From contig NC_133288.1 in assembly GCF_005239225.2 (NCBI RefSeq), forward strand, positions 15,630,169 through 15,694,168: 64,000 nucleotides of DNA, given 5' to 3'. Position 1 is the first letter of the stretch, and every line of letters begins with the position of its first letter. A program made the translations under genes and the position numbers. A model generated the notes under the pieces. The model was not told the origin of the DNA and searched no databases. It was given only the letters and a program-made list of their open reading frames with translations. Below, piece by piece: positions 47,410-60,411 of the stretch. Source of the stretch: Populus alba (Eukaryota; Streptophyta; Magnoliopsida; Malpighiales; Salicaceae).

Positions 47410-47590
47410 ATACTAATATAGTTATTTTTTAAATTTTTTTAATTTAAAAACATATTAAAATAATTTATTTTTATTTTAAAAAAATTATTTTTGATATTAG
47501 CACATCAAAATAATTTTAAAAATGTTTAAAAATATATTAATTTAAAGTAAAAAAATTTAAAAAAAAATTAAATTTTTTTCAAAACATTTT
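47410..47590 (+). repeat. Member of a dispersed AT-rich repeat family
   Basis: Contains the block AAACATATTAAAATAATTTA, then TTATTTTTGATATTAGCACA, then TCAAAATAATTTTAAAAATG. Close relatives occur at 56395-56545 and more diverged ones near 7895, 28308, 32280, 39720 and 46740. A reversed copy lies near 56750-56880. Dense copies of such AT-rich non-autonomous repeats are, to my knowledge, typical of Salicaceae intergenic DNA. Confidence 0.5.
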
Positions 47591-47831
47591 TTAACACCCA
47601 AAAATAAATAGGTATAAATTCATCTTTCTCTCTCAATTAACAACCATGAGGCCCATAGCATCATCTCCATTCTCCCTCAGCACCCAATGTCAAAAAAATG
47701 ACTAAATACATGTTTATTTCCCAACTACAACCAACAAAAAAAACTCTTATGGAGTCCCTCATCTCTTGGATACTACCCAAAATAACCCTCATTGCAAAAT
47801 CTTTTATCTTTAGAATTTATAAAAAGAACGA

Positions 47832-47833
<2 letters not shown>

Positions 47834-47874
<41 letters not shown>
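47834..47874. repeat. (TA)n microsatellite
   Basis: About 20 TA units. It sits between two direct copies of AAAAATAAATAGGTATAAAT (near 47600 and 47909). Confidence 0.9.
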
Positions 47875-47877
<3 letters not shown>

Positions 47878-48944
47878 ACTTGTTTTTGTTGTAGATTTTT
47901 TTAACACGTAAAAATAAATAGGTATAAATTCAAGGATGTTATTTGCATAATAGCTTGAGGATGATATATTTAAACAAATTTCATTTTAAAATAAACTTCA
48001 ATTTGACTACGTGAAACAAGTTGCACTAAGATTGTTTGAATCTATTGACAAACAGTATAGCTTTAAGAAAAAATAATATAAATTTTCATGTCTTGGTTTT
48101 GATTCTAAATTCTAAAAGCCTACAAGTAAGTATTTGTACTTATATTTTTATATATTTTGTTCATAATTTTATATTATCATGCAAATATATAATTGATTTT
48201 TACTTGACAATTTCCCAACAATCTTAAGGCTAAATTCTTTATATCTTAATTGTTTAGTTTATTTATATATTTTCTTGCCTAAACTTTCACTAATTAATTA
48301 ATTTGATTGCTTAAAATAATCAAATATATATTTTTAATCTTTTAATTTATGTCATTGCCTTGCATTCATGTGTAGGGCCTCCTACCATGGACTGTAAACT
48401 TTCCGATCTTCCCTTATTTTTTTATTTGTATCAAGCAATTAGGGCAAACGGCAATTGAGAAGTCATTGATGTACAGTGTAGGGATAAGGATTTTGGTTTT
48501 GGAAAGCTGGTGTCCAAAATGCCCTGGTGCATTAGTGATGTCTATCCTGGGATAGGTCGGCTGAGTGATATTTTATTTTATTTTATTAAAAATAAGAATA
48601 TCTATAAAATGATACTGTTTGGAGGCCTGAGATTTTTCACTATTTCGGTCTCATTTCTCATCAATATAGGTAGCGAGATAAATTTGCAAACATTTCAACA
48701 AGTAATTATCTTGTTTTTTGTTTGGTGTGATTTGAATTGGATTGGATAATTTTTTTTATTTTGTGTTTTTTAAACATTAAATGAAACTTGGTCAATTCAA
48801 GATCTAGATATTTTCTTGTTTAAGAAAAAATTAAAAAAAAATAATTGATTAACCTGTGACCTGGTTGACCCTAGATAAAACATAGATAAAAAATTCATCA
48901 ATTTTTTTTTTTTTTTGTCAAAACGAAGTTGTTTTGATTTTTTT

Positions 48945-49134
48945 AGGTCAACCTGGGTTGACCATTCTAAGTCATGACTTAGGCTTTACACTAGATCGAC
49001 CTCCAAGTCGTGTTTTAAAACTATAATAATAACTATTTTTATTCTTATGTTGTTATAAGTCAACCCAGGCTGACTATCCCAAACCATGGCTTGTGCCTTT
49101 TCCCGGATCGACCTCTTTAGTTGGGTTTTAAGAC

Positions 49135-49190
<56 letters not shown>

Positions 49191-49993
49191 GACTAGGGTC
49201 AATAATCAACCTAGTTTATGACCCAAATTTGGCTCTAAATCGGCCCCAATTAAAGTTTTAAAATTATAATAATAACTATTTTTATTATTATATTGACTCG
49301 GGTCTGACCCTTGATTGACTCTTGAGTCGAATTTAGAACTATAATAATAATCATTTTATCTTTACGTTACCTAGGTTAATAGTCAACCTAGCCTATAACC
49401 TAGGTTTGACCTCGAGTTGACCCTTGATTCGAGTTTAAAAATTATGATAATAATCATTTTTTCTCGTATTGATCTGAGTCAATGGACAACCCTATTTGTG
49501 ACTCAACCTTGTTCCAAGTTTAACCCCAAGTCGGATTTTAAAACTATGATAATAACCACTTTATTTTTATATTGACCTGGGTCAATAATCAACTCAACCC
49601 ATAATCCAAGTATGGCCTCGAGTCAACCCCCAAGTCAAGTTTCAAAATTACGATAATAATCACTTTTATCCTTACATTAACCTAGGTCAATGGTCCCGAC
49701 TTGCGATTCGAGCTTGGCTCCGAGTGTACCCCCGAGTCGAGTTTTAAAACTATAATAATAATAATTTTTATCTTTACATTGATCTGGGTTAATAGTCAAT
49801 TCGACCTTTGACCTGGGCTTAGTCTCAGTTTGATCCCTTGAGTCACATTTTAAAATTATGATAATAACTTCTTGTTTTATCCTTACGTTGACTCGGGTTA
49901 GCGGTCAACTTGGCCCTTGACTCGGGTATTGCCTTAAGTTGACTATTAATCAAGTTTTTAAACTATAATAATAATTATTTTTATTTTTATATT
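48945..49993. repeat. Tandem array of about ten diverged ~103-bp units
   Basis: Each unit has a GACC(T/C)(G/A)GGTCAA-like head, then a GACC/GAGTCGACCCC stretch, TTTTAAAACTATAATAATAA and a TTTTTATCTTTACATT tail. Unit starts are near 48945, 49055, 49190, 49294, 49369, 49470, 49573, 49678, 49779 and 49888. Unit two carries a (TTA)n expansion at 49139-49190. Units differ considerably. No coding frame. The head is nearly palindromic. Confidence 0.8.
49139..49190. repeat. (TTA)n microsatellite
   Basis: About 17 TTA units inside the 103-bp array; it appears to be an expansion of the ATAATAATAA segment present in every unit. Confidence 0.9.
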
Positions 49994-51481
49994 GATTTTA
50001 ATTAACTAAATTAATCTTTACATGGAAAATTGGATAAACTTGTTCTACTCTTTTTTTAATAGGAAAAAAAATTTCTCTACTATAACAGCTTTAAATAAAA
50101 TAAAAGTTATTTTTCTTACTATACAAAGGCGCGCCAAAGAACTTTACAAAACAATTATCATGTTTAGTTTATATCATCATCCACCATACCAAATACTAAA
50201 CGATGGACTTATGCTGTGAATGAAGCACGCAAGTAAATGGTTAACTTTGAAAGAAAACGGGTCGAAATAAGACACTTTGTCTACAAATGGGCCAAATCCA
50301 TTAGGAATAACAATGCTTGAGCCCTGAACCCGTTACAGTTTATTGCCCGTATACCTGTCTTATTGGCCTTGTGAATCAAAATGTGAAATATGGACCTTAT
50401 ATTATCAATAACACCACGCATAATATTATTTTAAAAAATAATAAGTCTCAATTCTCATTGTTTTATTTTCGTTTTCACCTCTTCCAACAGATGAAATTTT
50501 ATCAATTTTCCATACCCATACCTATTTCTTATTTGTTTTACTCTCCAAATAATAATATCATTTCTTTTGTAATGATAATTACTAAAGAAAAATAAATTAT
50601 GATATTATTTTTATTTAAAATAGTTCTCATATAAAATAAATAATTTATCATTATACCATTGCATTAATTAATATCATTGAGAAAAAATATGATTTTCAAT
50701 AAAAAATGTATTGAAATAAATTTATAATTATTTACTTGTTAAAGTATTTTAGCCCTAACTTGTAAAATTAAAATAATATTTTAACTACTTTTATTTTAAA
50801 AAAATATAAATTTAATTTCAAAACTATCTTGGCTGGCTAGTTGTATCCAAATTAAAATGATGTTTTAACTATTTTTATTATTTTAAAAATAACAAATTTA
50901 ATATCAAAATTATCCCTGACCACACACACACTATTAATATTTTCCATGTATTTTCTTGTACCCACTCACATCCAAACTCATTTTTTTATTATTATTTGTG
51001 ATATTCCCATATACTCAATATGCATATTTGGTCATATTCATATCAATTATGACTACCTAATAAATAAACATTATAAAGGAAACATTATAAAGGGTACTTA
51101 TATGAATGAGTGTTACTAGGTTATATGTTAATTAAGTATCGTGTATATGCATTTATACAGCAATAAATTATGATAAAGAAATTTCAGTATCGTGTGTATG
51201 CAATATGTTAATTAAGTATCGTGTATATGCATTGATAACATATATTAAATAATTGTTGTTTTATTTAGTAATATTTCTAAATACTTGCAATAAATTATAC
51301 AGCAAGAAAGGAAATAAATTTACAAGGATATGTAGCAAGGAAAATAAATCTTTAGATTCTTATTTTAATCCTATCATAATGTTAAACAAGGAAGTTATCT
51401 GCCCATCAGTTGGCATCCATTCTCCTAGCGAAACCCAATATATCTTCACAATTTCTTATTTACTCTTACTTTTAAAGAGTA
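49994..51481. other. AT-rich intergenic DNA
   Basis: No gene. A short direct repeat, TATGTTAATTAAGTATCGTG followed by TATATGCATT, occurs near 51122 and 51208. Confidence 0.5.
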
Positions 51482-52277
51482 TGTTTAGTATTGCGGTAGC
51501 TGTTATAATTGTAATTTGAAAAAAATTATTTTATAAAAAAATATTTTAATTGAGATTGGTTTAAAAAAATAGGTGTTTGGTTAAAATTGTGATTGAAATT
51601 GAGATTGAAAAAAAATAATTTAATGTATTTAGTTAAGAATGCTTTTGAAATTGAGGTTATAAAATAATTTTAAAAAATATATATTAATATTAATAATTTT
51701 AAATTTAAATATTGTAAAATTAATTACTCCTATTATATCATGAAAAAAATAATACTTTATATAAAATATTTTTTATTATTCCATTAAACTATTTATAATT
51801 TCATTATGTATAAAATTCATTCGATAAAAACTATAGTTTTCATAATTTTTTTGAGCGTTTAATAAAATTACATAAAATATAATCAGATATAAAATTGATA
51901 TTCTATACTAGTTTTTTGAGAAAAAAATATTGCTCGCATCGCGAATGAATTTAATTCTCTAAACTAGTTTTTTTTTTTTAAAAAAAATTAATACAATTAA
52001 CACATTAAAAAAAAAAAAATGTGTACAGGTGAATTGCACTTTAATGTGAACAGTGCAATTCACTCGTGAACAGTATAGTGAATTGCACTGTTTCTTTATT
52101 TTTTATAGCCTACAGTGTATGAAAATCATGTCTTCATAGCTTTTCCTTTACAGCATTTTAAAAGTAAAAATAATTATATGGATCTCATGCATAATAAATC
52201 GTTTTTTTTTTAATTACCAAACAGTTATAAATTGTATTTTAAATAAAACGCACCTACAGCTACTGCGTACATAAACA
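51482..52277. mobile_element. Probable non-autonomous TIR element just upstream of the first xylosidase gene
   Basis: Left end TGTTTAGTATTGCGGTAGCT (51482-51501) is inversely related to the right end ACAGCTACTGCGTACATAAA (52256-52275), with a few mismatches. The interior is AT-rich and non-coding, and includes a perfect 15-bp-arm inverted repeat at 52049-52092. I could not identify a clean target duplication, so the boundaries are approximate. Confidence 0.5.
52049..52092. repeat. Perfect 15-bp inverted repeat
   Basis: AACAGTGCAATTCAC (52049-52063) and GTGAATTGCACTGTT (52078-52092) with a 14-bp loop. A further direct copy of GTGAATTGCACT lies at 52029-52040. Confidence 0.85.
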
Positions 52278-52315
52278 GTGTCGAACTCCACAACACATAA
52301 TTAAACAATCCCACA

Positions 52316-55300
52316 ATGAGACCCGAAAACCTCCGTTTCTTTACCTTTACCATCTTCACTGTTCTTGTCCTCCAAGTTGACTCAACTCAGCCACCATTCT
52401 CATGCGACTCGTCAAACCCATCAACAAAGACCTTCCCTTTTTGCAAAACCACACTTCCCATCAGCCAAAGAGCCACCGATCTGGTGGCCAGGCTAACCTT
52501 AGAGGAGAAGATATCCCAACTCGTTAATTCAGCTCAACCGATTCCAAGACTTGGCATCCCGGGTTATCAGTGGTGGTCCGAGGCCTTACACGGCGTTGCC
52601 TATGCAGGACCTGGCATTCGTTTCAATGGTACTATTAAGAGGGCCACTAGTTTCCCTCAAGTCATTCTTTCCGCTGCTTCTTTTGATGCCAACCAGTGGT
52701 ATCGCATTAGTCAGGTATAACCACCCAAAACAAAACGTTAATCTTTCTTAATCTCTACTTGCAAGGATATTAGTGTATAAGTCATTTTTGAATGTGCGAA
52801 GGCGATCGGAAAAGAGGCTAGAGCACTGTACAATGCAGGGCAGGCTACAGGGATGACATTCTGGGCACCAAATATCAACATATTTAGGGACCCAAGATGG
52901 GGGAGAGGGCAAGAAACACCTGGTGAGGATCCATTGATGACAGGGAAATATGGAGTGTCATACGTGAGAGGGCTTCAAGGGGATTCATTTAGGGGAGGGG
53001 AGATTAATGGGCCGCTTCAAGCTTCAGCTTGTTGTAAGCACTTTACTGCTTATGACTTGGAAAACTGGAATGGCACGAGTCGCTATGTTTTTGATGCTTA
53101 TGTAAGTGTCTCGCATGCCTAATGCCCTTCCCCAGTTTCAGCTGCTTTCCTTTTGACTCTCTGACTCCTGGTGAGTCAAATTCAAAGAAAGTGAGCTTTA
53201 TCAACTTTAAAGTATCGATAGACGAAACTTTTTATATATTATAAGTAAAAAAAGAAAAAGGAAAGAAATGAGAATTATTACACTATATAAGTTTCTCGCT
53301 AAAACATCTAATATATATATATATATATATATATATTATTTTAAGATTTTCTTGAGCACAAAACATGGCTTATTTGTTATTAATTAAATCAGGTGACCGC
53401 GCAAGATTTAGCAGACACATATCAACCACCATTCAAAAGTTGTGTTGAAGAAGGGCGAGCCAGTGGAATAATGTGTGCTTACAATAGAGTTAATGGAATC
53501 CCTAACTGTGCAGATTCCAATTTCCTCTCTCAAACCGCTAGAGCCCAATGGGGCTTTGATGGGTATGCTTTTTTACACTTTATCCATTTGCAATGCCCAT
53601 TAAATTCTTGTTAATAAATTATATTTAATTCTACTCTATATGAGTCAATAATTTAGCATATACCACATTAAGAATCAATAATTTTCTGGTAACCATGCTT
53701 AAATTTAATCTCAACGGACACCAACCTTATTATCATTATTCTTGCCATTGGTGTGACATTTTTTTATATTTTACAATCTTATTATAAAATGATTTGTATT
53801 TAATTCTACTTTAAGTCAGAACTAGGGTATAGTGAATCATGGTAAAAGAAAGCAAAACTTAACTTTTTGGGGGATAAACTCCTATTAGCCCTCAACCTAT
53901 ACACCGGTTCTTAATTGAGTTCCCAACCAATTTGTTTTATCAATTAAGTCCTAACCAATACACCAATCCTCAATTAGATCTCATCCTTCTGTCTAAATAA
54001 CTATTTTTATGCCATAAAAAGATATCTTTTTGTAAGACACCTTAAAGTTTTCTGTCACAAATTCTTAATAATTAATTTGGAAGAATGTTATATATAGGCT
54101 GGAGACCTAATTGATAGAGAATATATAATGTGAGGATCCAATTAAAAATGGATAATACTTTGCACGGCCCGCGCTTTGCTACAAGTCCATTCTTTTCTCT
54201 CACAAAAAACAATGTTTAGGTTATGCAAATGCATTTTAAAAAAAAAAAAAGCAATTAATATTTCAAGTAATAAAATTGATTAATATTAATAAGTTGATTT
54301 TATTTTAATTAGATGATAAAAAAAAATATAGTGATATTAACCAGAATATTTATTTTTAAATGGATCATGATACCTTTAAAAAAGAAATAATGATACCATG
54401 AAATTGGAATAAAAAAAGGGATAAAAAATTGGGTCGAGTCAATAAACGATTGAAGAGCATAATATGGAAAACAATCAATTACCCAAAAAAAATTTAAAAT
54501 AAAAAAAGTAATAATTAAAATAGTAAGGGTGAAAATTGAAATAAAAATAAATTAGAGGGCAAACTAAATTTTTTTTACTGTAAGGTTAAATTAAAGAAAA
54601 AAATAAAAAACAAAAGGAAAAAAAAAAAAAAAGAATGAAAAAATTTAAAAAAATAACACAACATAAACTTAGTTTAAATAGGTGAGATTAAAAACAATAA
54701 GATTTTTATAAAAGAGTTAAAAAAAAATAAATTTCAAAAAAATAAAGGACTAAATAAAAAAATTTTAAAAAAATTAAAATTGAAGTGCTAAATCGAAAAG
54801 CAATAACAACTATACAAAAGAGCAAAGAATGAAAAAAAATTAAAAGAAAAAAGGACATAAATTTTTGTTTGGAGGGTTAAATTGAAGAGAAAATTAACTC
54901 TAATAAAAAAGAAAAAACAATTACGGATCCAAATTGAAAATAATAACATAAAATAAACTTGAATTAAAGGATGAAATTGAAAAAAATTATATAAAAGGGT
55001 TAAGCAAAAAAAAATTCAAAAGAATAAATACTAAATTGAAAAACATAATATATCACAAATTAGAATTGAATGACTAAATTTAAAAGAAACAAAACTCTTA
55101 TTAAAGAGTCAAGAAAAAAAATAGAAAATCAAAAGAAGTACCAAGTCACAAATATCAAAAAACAAAAAGACCAATCAACAATTTTTAGAGGGAGAGAGAG
55201 AAAAAAAAAAAAATTCATTGAAGATAAACCATCCACCTATTGATACATGTGCCACACTAGTAGAAAGAGAATGCGACAATACTCTAACTACATAATGATG

Positions 55301-58202
55301 ATCATTAGGTTTAATCACAAGAAGGTGTCACATGCACTGTTCAAAGTGCGTGAACATATTTCACGTGGCAACAATTTTTTAAAATTTAATATTATTTTAT
55401 TTTGAAAAAATAACAAAATAAATAACATGAAAAAAATATAAATATCCCTTGACCAAAAACTTTAATTGTATTGATTTAAAAGATGTTTTAGTAATTTAAC
55501 CAAAACCTAAAATAGAAAAAACTAATAATACCCTTTGACGTAAGGTATATAATTTTTTTTTTGTCTCCAAATATAATTTAGTATTTTCACCATTCATATA
55601 AAACAAAATGACCCCAATATGCTTCTAAATAAAGCCATTTGTTATTTGAATGAGAGGTGAATTAGTAATTTTACTATTTTAGTTAATGGTAAAATATTTC
55701 TAGAGCTACAATAAAAATATGATTAAAACCCCTCTTTTCCTTGTTTTTGTTTTTTTTATTAATATGAGGTTAGCACAGCTTTTTCTTTTTGTTTTTTATT
55801 TTTCACAGAAATTTTAATGTACGTGTGATTACTATATTGTTAATGATAATCAGGTACATCGCATCAGACTGTGATGCGGTTTCCATCATCCATGATGCTC
55901 AAGGATACGCCAAAACACCAGAAGATGCTGTGGTTGCTGTGCTTAAAGCTGGTATGAGACCCACCTCTTCATCTTTTTGTTTGTGTCGTCAGTAGGGAGA
56001 TTACAAATAAACTAAAATGATTCACTGTACCTACCTCTACATTCATATTTCATTTCAGTTTTTTTTTTTTTCATAGTTATTGTTAACAATTTTTTTTTAT
56101 TTATATAAATAATTATCGATTTATTTAATTAGATGCTTTCATAGGCCTTTTAATTTACACTTTGAGTTCTTTTATGTTAAAAAACATATTAAAACAGCCT
56201 GCATACCCAATATTTGTTTTGGAAAAAAATTTATAGCCCGCAATGAAATGCAGGTTAAATGACTAATTTAATCTAAAACTGACAGATATGGATTTTATCA
56301 ACTTCAATAGGTGAATTTTTTTGGACCAAAAAAAATTAAAAAAATTATAGATATGATATAGGTATTTTTTTTGGAGTAATCCATTTTACGTTGTGGTAAT
56401 AGTTATTTTTTAAAAACATTTTATTTAAAAATATATTAAAATAATATATATTTTTAAATTTATTTTTGATATCAATATACTAAAATAATTAAAAAAAAAT
56501 TAAAATTTTTTTTAAAAATATATTTTTACACTATAAAAACAAACTTTATTGAAAAGTTGGCTAAGAACTTGTATGATCAGGTTTCATGAGATCCCATTCC
56601 CCCTCCCTGAGAACTGTTAAGCTAGGCCCACTTGCCTTTTTCCAATTGATAGTCACATTGTGTCTATTCATAGTTTATCCAATTTACACCCGCCCAAAAA
56701 TATAAAAAATATATTTAAAAATGCGGTATAATTCATATATTTTTTTAAAAAATTAAATTTTTTATATTTTTAAATCATTTTAAGTATGCTGATGTTAAAA
56801 ATAATTTTTTTAAATAATTATTTTAATGTATTTTGGCATGAAAAATACTTTGAAAAAACAACCACAATAACACTCCCAAATAAATATAATTTTTATTTTG
56901 AAGGTCTATTTTTATTTTTATTTTTTTTTTTTGAAACTTCTTTACTTTACTTCATAAATAAAAATAATAATTTTTAATAATTTTTTTTAAGTGTTACTTT
57001 TTTTTTTTTACTTCATAAGGATAAAATCATGGAGTTTTTTGATTGAACATACGTGATTCAGTTTTTTATATTTTCATAGGCATGATTTTATAATTTTACA
57101 TGAAAATTTGTTTCTTTCCTATTATTTTTCTTTGGTTTTTGAAACTAAAAAAAAAAAATAAACTAGAAAAAAAAAAAAAATGTGAAAAAAATAAAAACAA
57201 TCCAGCATAAACTAATATAACATTACCAATAAAAAAAAAATAATATTTTATTTCTTTTGTCTTTTTAAAATAAAGTACAAAAAAATTAATTTGAAAAAAA
57301 ATTTCAATTTTTTTCATCTTTAGTAATATATAGCTTCATTTGACATTTTGTCGTTGAGCTCTGTTTAACACACACATGCATGCAGGCATGGATGTCAACT
57401 GTGGATCATACTTGCAGAAACACACCAGAGCAGCCGTGGACCAAAAAAAATTAAGTGTATCTGAAATAGACAGAGCCCTTCATAACCTCTTCTCTGTAAG
57501 AATGAGGTTAGGGCTTTTCAATGGGAATCCTACTGGCCAGCAATTTGGGAACATTGGTCCTGACCAAGTCTGCTCCCAAGAAAACCAAATGCTAGCCCTC
57601 GATGCAGCCCGTAATGGCATTGTCCTTTTGAAGAACTCCGCAGGACTCCTCCCTCTTCCAAAATCCAAAACCATGTCCCTGGCTGTTATTGGCCCTAATG
57701 CCAATTCTGTGCAAACACTTCTCGGAAACTATGCAGGCCCTCCATGTAAACTTGTCACGCCACTGCAAGCGTTGCAGAGCTATATTGAACACACCATTCC
57801 TTACCCAGGTTGTGACTCAGTTCAATGCTCTTCAGCTTCAATTGATGGGGCTGTGAATGTAGCAAAAGGGGCGGATCATGTGGTATTGATAATGGGTCTG
57901 GACGATACTCAAGAGAAGGAGGGACTTGATCGCAGAGACTTGGTACTACCTGGGAAGCAACAAGAACTGATTATCAGTGTTGCAAAAGCAGCAAAGAATC
58001 CAGTTGTTCTAGTGCTTCTTTCTGGAGGTCCTATTGATGTATCTTTCGCCAAAAATGATGAAAATATCGGAAGCATTTTGTGGGCTGGTTATCCTGGTGA
58101 AGCTGGAGCAATTGCTCTTGCAGAAATCATCTTTGGTGACCATAATCCAGGTGATGATATGCTTCTTTATTTGTGCTCAAGTGGATGAGAAATGGGTTGT
58201 CC

Positions 58203-58271
<69 letters not shown>

Positions 58272-58924
58272 CATACATACATATATATATCAACATTTTG
58301 TAGTTCTAATGCTGAACTATACGTTGCAATGCAGGAGGGAAGCTACCGATGACTTGGTATCCACAAGAATTTGTCAAAGTTTCAATGACAGATATGAGGA
58401 TGCGACCTGAAACTTCTTCAGGCTATCCTGGGCGTACATACAGATTCTACAAAGGACCAACTGTTTTTGAGTTTGGTTATGGCCTCAGCTACTCGAAATA
58501 TACTTATGAACTAGGTGTTGTCTCCCAAAACAAACTCTACTTTAATCAATCATCAACAATGCATAAAATCAACAACTTCGACTCAGTGCTGTCCATATTG
58601 GTTTCTGAATTGGGCACGGAATTCTGTGAGCACAAAAAATTCCCTGTTAGAATTGAAGTAAAGAACCATGGTGAGATGGCGGGCAAGCATCCAGTTTTAC
58701 TATTTGCGAGGCAGACGAAACAAGGAAATGGGAGGCCAAGGAAACAGCTGGTTGGATTCCATAGTGTGCAATTAATTGCAGGGGAAAGAGCTGAAATTGA
58801 ATTTGAAGTGAGCCCTTGCGAACACCTTAGTAGAACTAATGAAGATGGCCTGATGGTGATGGAGGAAGGAACACATTTCTTAGTTGTAGAAGGTCAAGAG
58901 TACCCGATTTCCATTGTAATTTGA
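52316..58924 (+). CDS. BXL7: GH3 beta-xylosidase-like protein, BXL7-type, complete (six exons, 773 aa)
   Basis: Exons: 52316-52714, 52802-53101, 53393-53562, 55854-55951, 57386-58150 and 58335-58924. All introns are GT-AG and the phases join cleanly. A secretion signal (about residues 1-24, hydrophobic [12 protein letters not shown]) targets the cell wall. The GH3 N-domain has [32 protein letters not shown] and YIASDCDAV; the Asp of SDCD (residue 295) is the expected nucleophile. The GH3 C-domain ([14 protein letters not shown] to [12 protein letters not shown]) and a C-terminal fibronectin-III-like domain follow. The family removes xylose or arabinose from wall polysaccharides. The length is close to Arabidopsis BXL7 (about 767 aa as I recall). 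Introns three (2291 bp) and four (1434 bp) are much longer than in its tandem copy. The substrate is inferred from the family only. Confidence 0.92.
53309..53336. repeat. (TA)n microsatellite in xylosidase intron 2
   Basis: About 14 TA units about 55 bp before the exon-3 acceptor. Confidence 0.85.
54230..55210. repeat. A-rich low-complexity insertion in xylosidase intron 3
   Basis: About 1 kb strongly enriched in A and G on the plus strand, with recurring phrases such as GGGTTAAATTGAAGAGAAAA and GGACTAAAT. It looks like the reverse complement of the T-rich phrases at 29471-31760. The paralogue's third intron is only 88 bp and lacks it. Confidence 0.45.
56395..56545 (+). repeat. Dispersed AT-rich repeat copy in xylosidase intron 4
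   Basis: Matches the block structure of 47410-47590 (AATATATTAAAATAATATAT, then TTATTTTTGATATCAATATA, then CTAAAATAATTAAAAAAAAA). Confidence 0.5.
58207..58290. repeat. (TA)n/(TACA)n microsatellite in xylosidase intron 5
   Basis: Compound TA and TACA repeat of ~84 bp within the 184-bp last intron. Confidence 0.9.
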
Positions 58925-60411
58925 TATGGAGAATCGATTCTTCAAAACTGAAGTACCAGTGTTTGAAAGTATAGTGATGTTAGTACCATGTTAATGAAAC
59001 CATAGAATGTGGCAGGGGGTGTTGGAAAATTTGTTTAATAATATGGTTAATTAACATATTTGAGGTTATATTAAAAATGAGATTTATTAGGTTAAAAATT
59101 TGTTGGGATATAATTTTTAATATAAAACATCCAATGAGAAATTGATTTCATTAGAGAAACCCAAAATTTTTTATCTCACCCAGAAAAATTCTTTAACATA
59201 TAAAAGTTCTAGAGTATATGAGGGAGAAACCAATCACCATCATATTAAAAAAGAAATATTCTACTTAATGGGAACAACTAAAATGGACTTGGAAAAAGAA
59301 GAGGAAAATAAAAGATTAGTAACTGAGAAAATAAAAGGAAGAAGATGAAAGATATCATTTTTTTTTTCCTTTTGGGTACACTCAAACCCTATACCAATGA
59401 CTCCCCGTATTAAGGTAAGGGGCAATGTTTGTTAATAAGTATTTTGATGATTTATATGAATTGGTAGCCAATAATAACCTGTCATAATTGAAAGAGCAAT
59501 TGGTGGCACCATGCTAAGTGGATTACAGAAGTCCATGTAAGACGTGCTTTGTTAGTAGTAATTATTATGGTCAATTTTAGAAGGCTATTAGAGAGTCGTA
59601 CAGAAACAACAAAATAAGAAAACCAATAAGGGTTTTTGGATTATCCAGAATAACAAGTTTGAAATTGATCAGAATACCAGGAGTGCACGTACCAACAATT
59701 AGTGAACATCCATTCAACCTAAATCTATTCTTTGGCAAACTATAGGTTAGATTTTGGTTTTAGTTTTTAATCTTAGGTTTCGTTGTTGTTTGTTGAAAAG
59801 TAATTTTTTTTAAAAAATAGGTTTTTTGAAAAATAAATTCTTGTAAAGTAAATTATTTTACTATGTTTGGTAGTTTCATAAAAAATAAGTTAGAAAACAC
59901 TTTTAAGTATTTGGTTATGTCATGGAAAATGAATTAGAAAATAATTTATTAATATTTTTTTTTAAATTTATTAAAATAATAAAAAACAAATAATTGTGAA
60001 TATACACTATTTCTGTTTGCGTAATGTGGCTTCCAACAATGGATTGCAGATTTCAAATTCATGGAAAGAACAGTCACACTGGAACAACCTCTTTCATAGA
60101 ACACAATATACAGTATGACTGCGTGTCGTCGAATATATGGGAACTGGGAAACAAGCGTTAGTCAATGCCCAAATAAAAGATCTTAAAATAGGTTCCTTCG
60201 CTTTTATATTTTCCCAGATCTTTTAGTCTAGGGCAAATAAATTTGAGCTATGTTATGTAGATGTCGGCATGCTGGACAGTATTAATTAGACTATATATAT
60301 AGGAATAGACTGAACTGGACATATAATTATATCGTATTTTATCGTATTCATCTTTATTCAGGCACCGTAACAACTCGTAAAGTAATGCGTAGAGCAGATA
60401 TGGTTTTCCTA
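58925..60411. other. Intergenic DNA between the two xylosidase genes
   Basis: Probably includes the 3' UTR of the first gene (to about 59030). No further gene. A 68-codon plus-strand frame at 59142-59348 has no recognisable feature. Confidence 0.5.

Noticed and set aside
52551..52751. Alternative plus-strand frame in the first xylosidase exon
   Set aside because: Out of frame with the GH3 motifs and lacks any domain; a shadow of the true exon.
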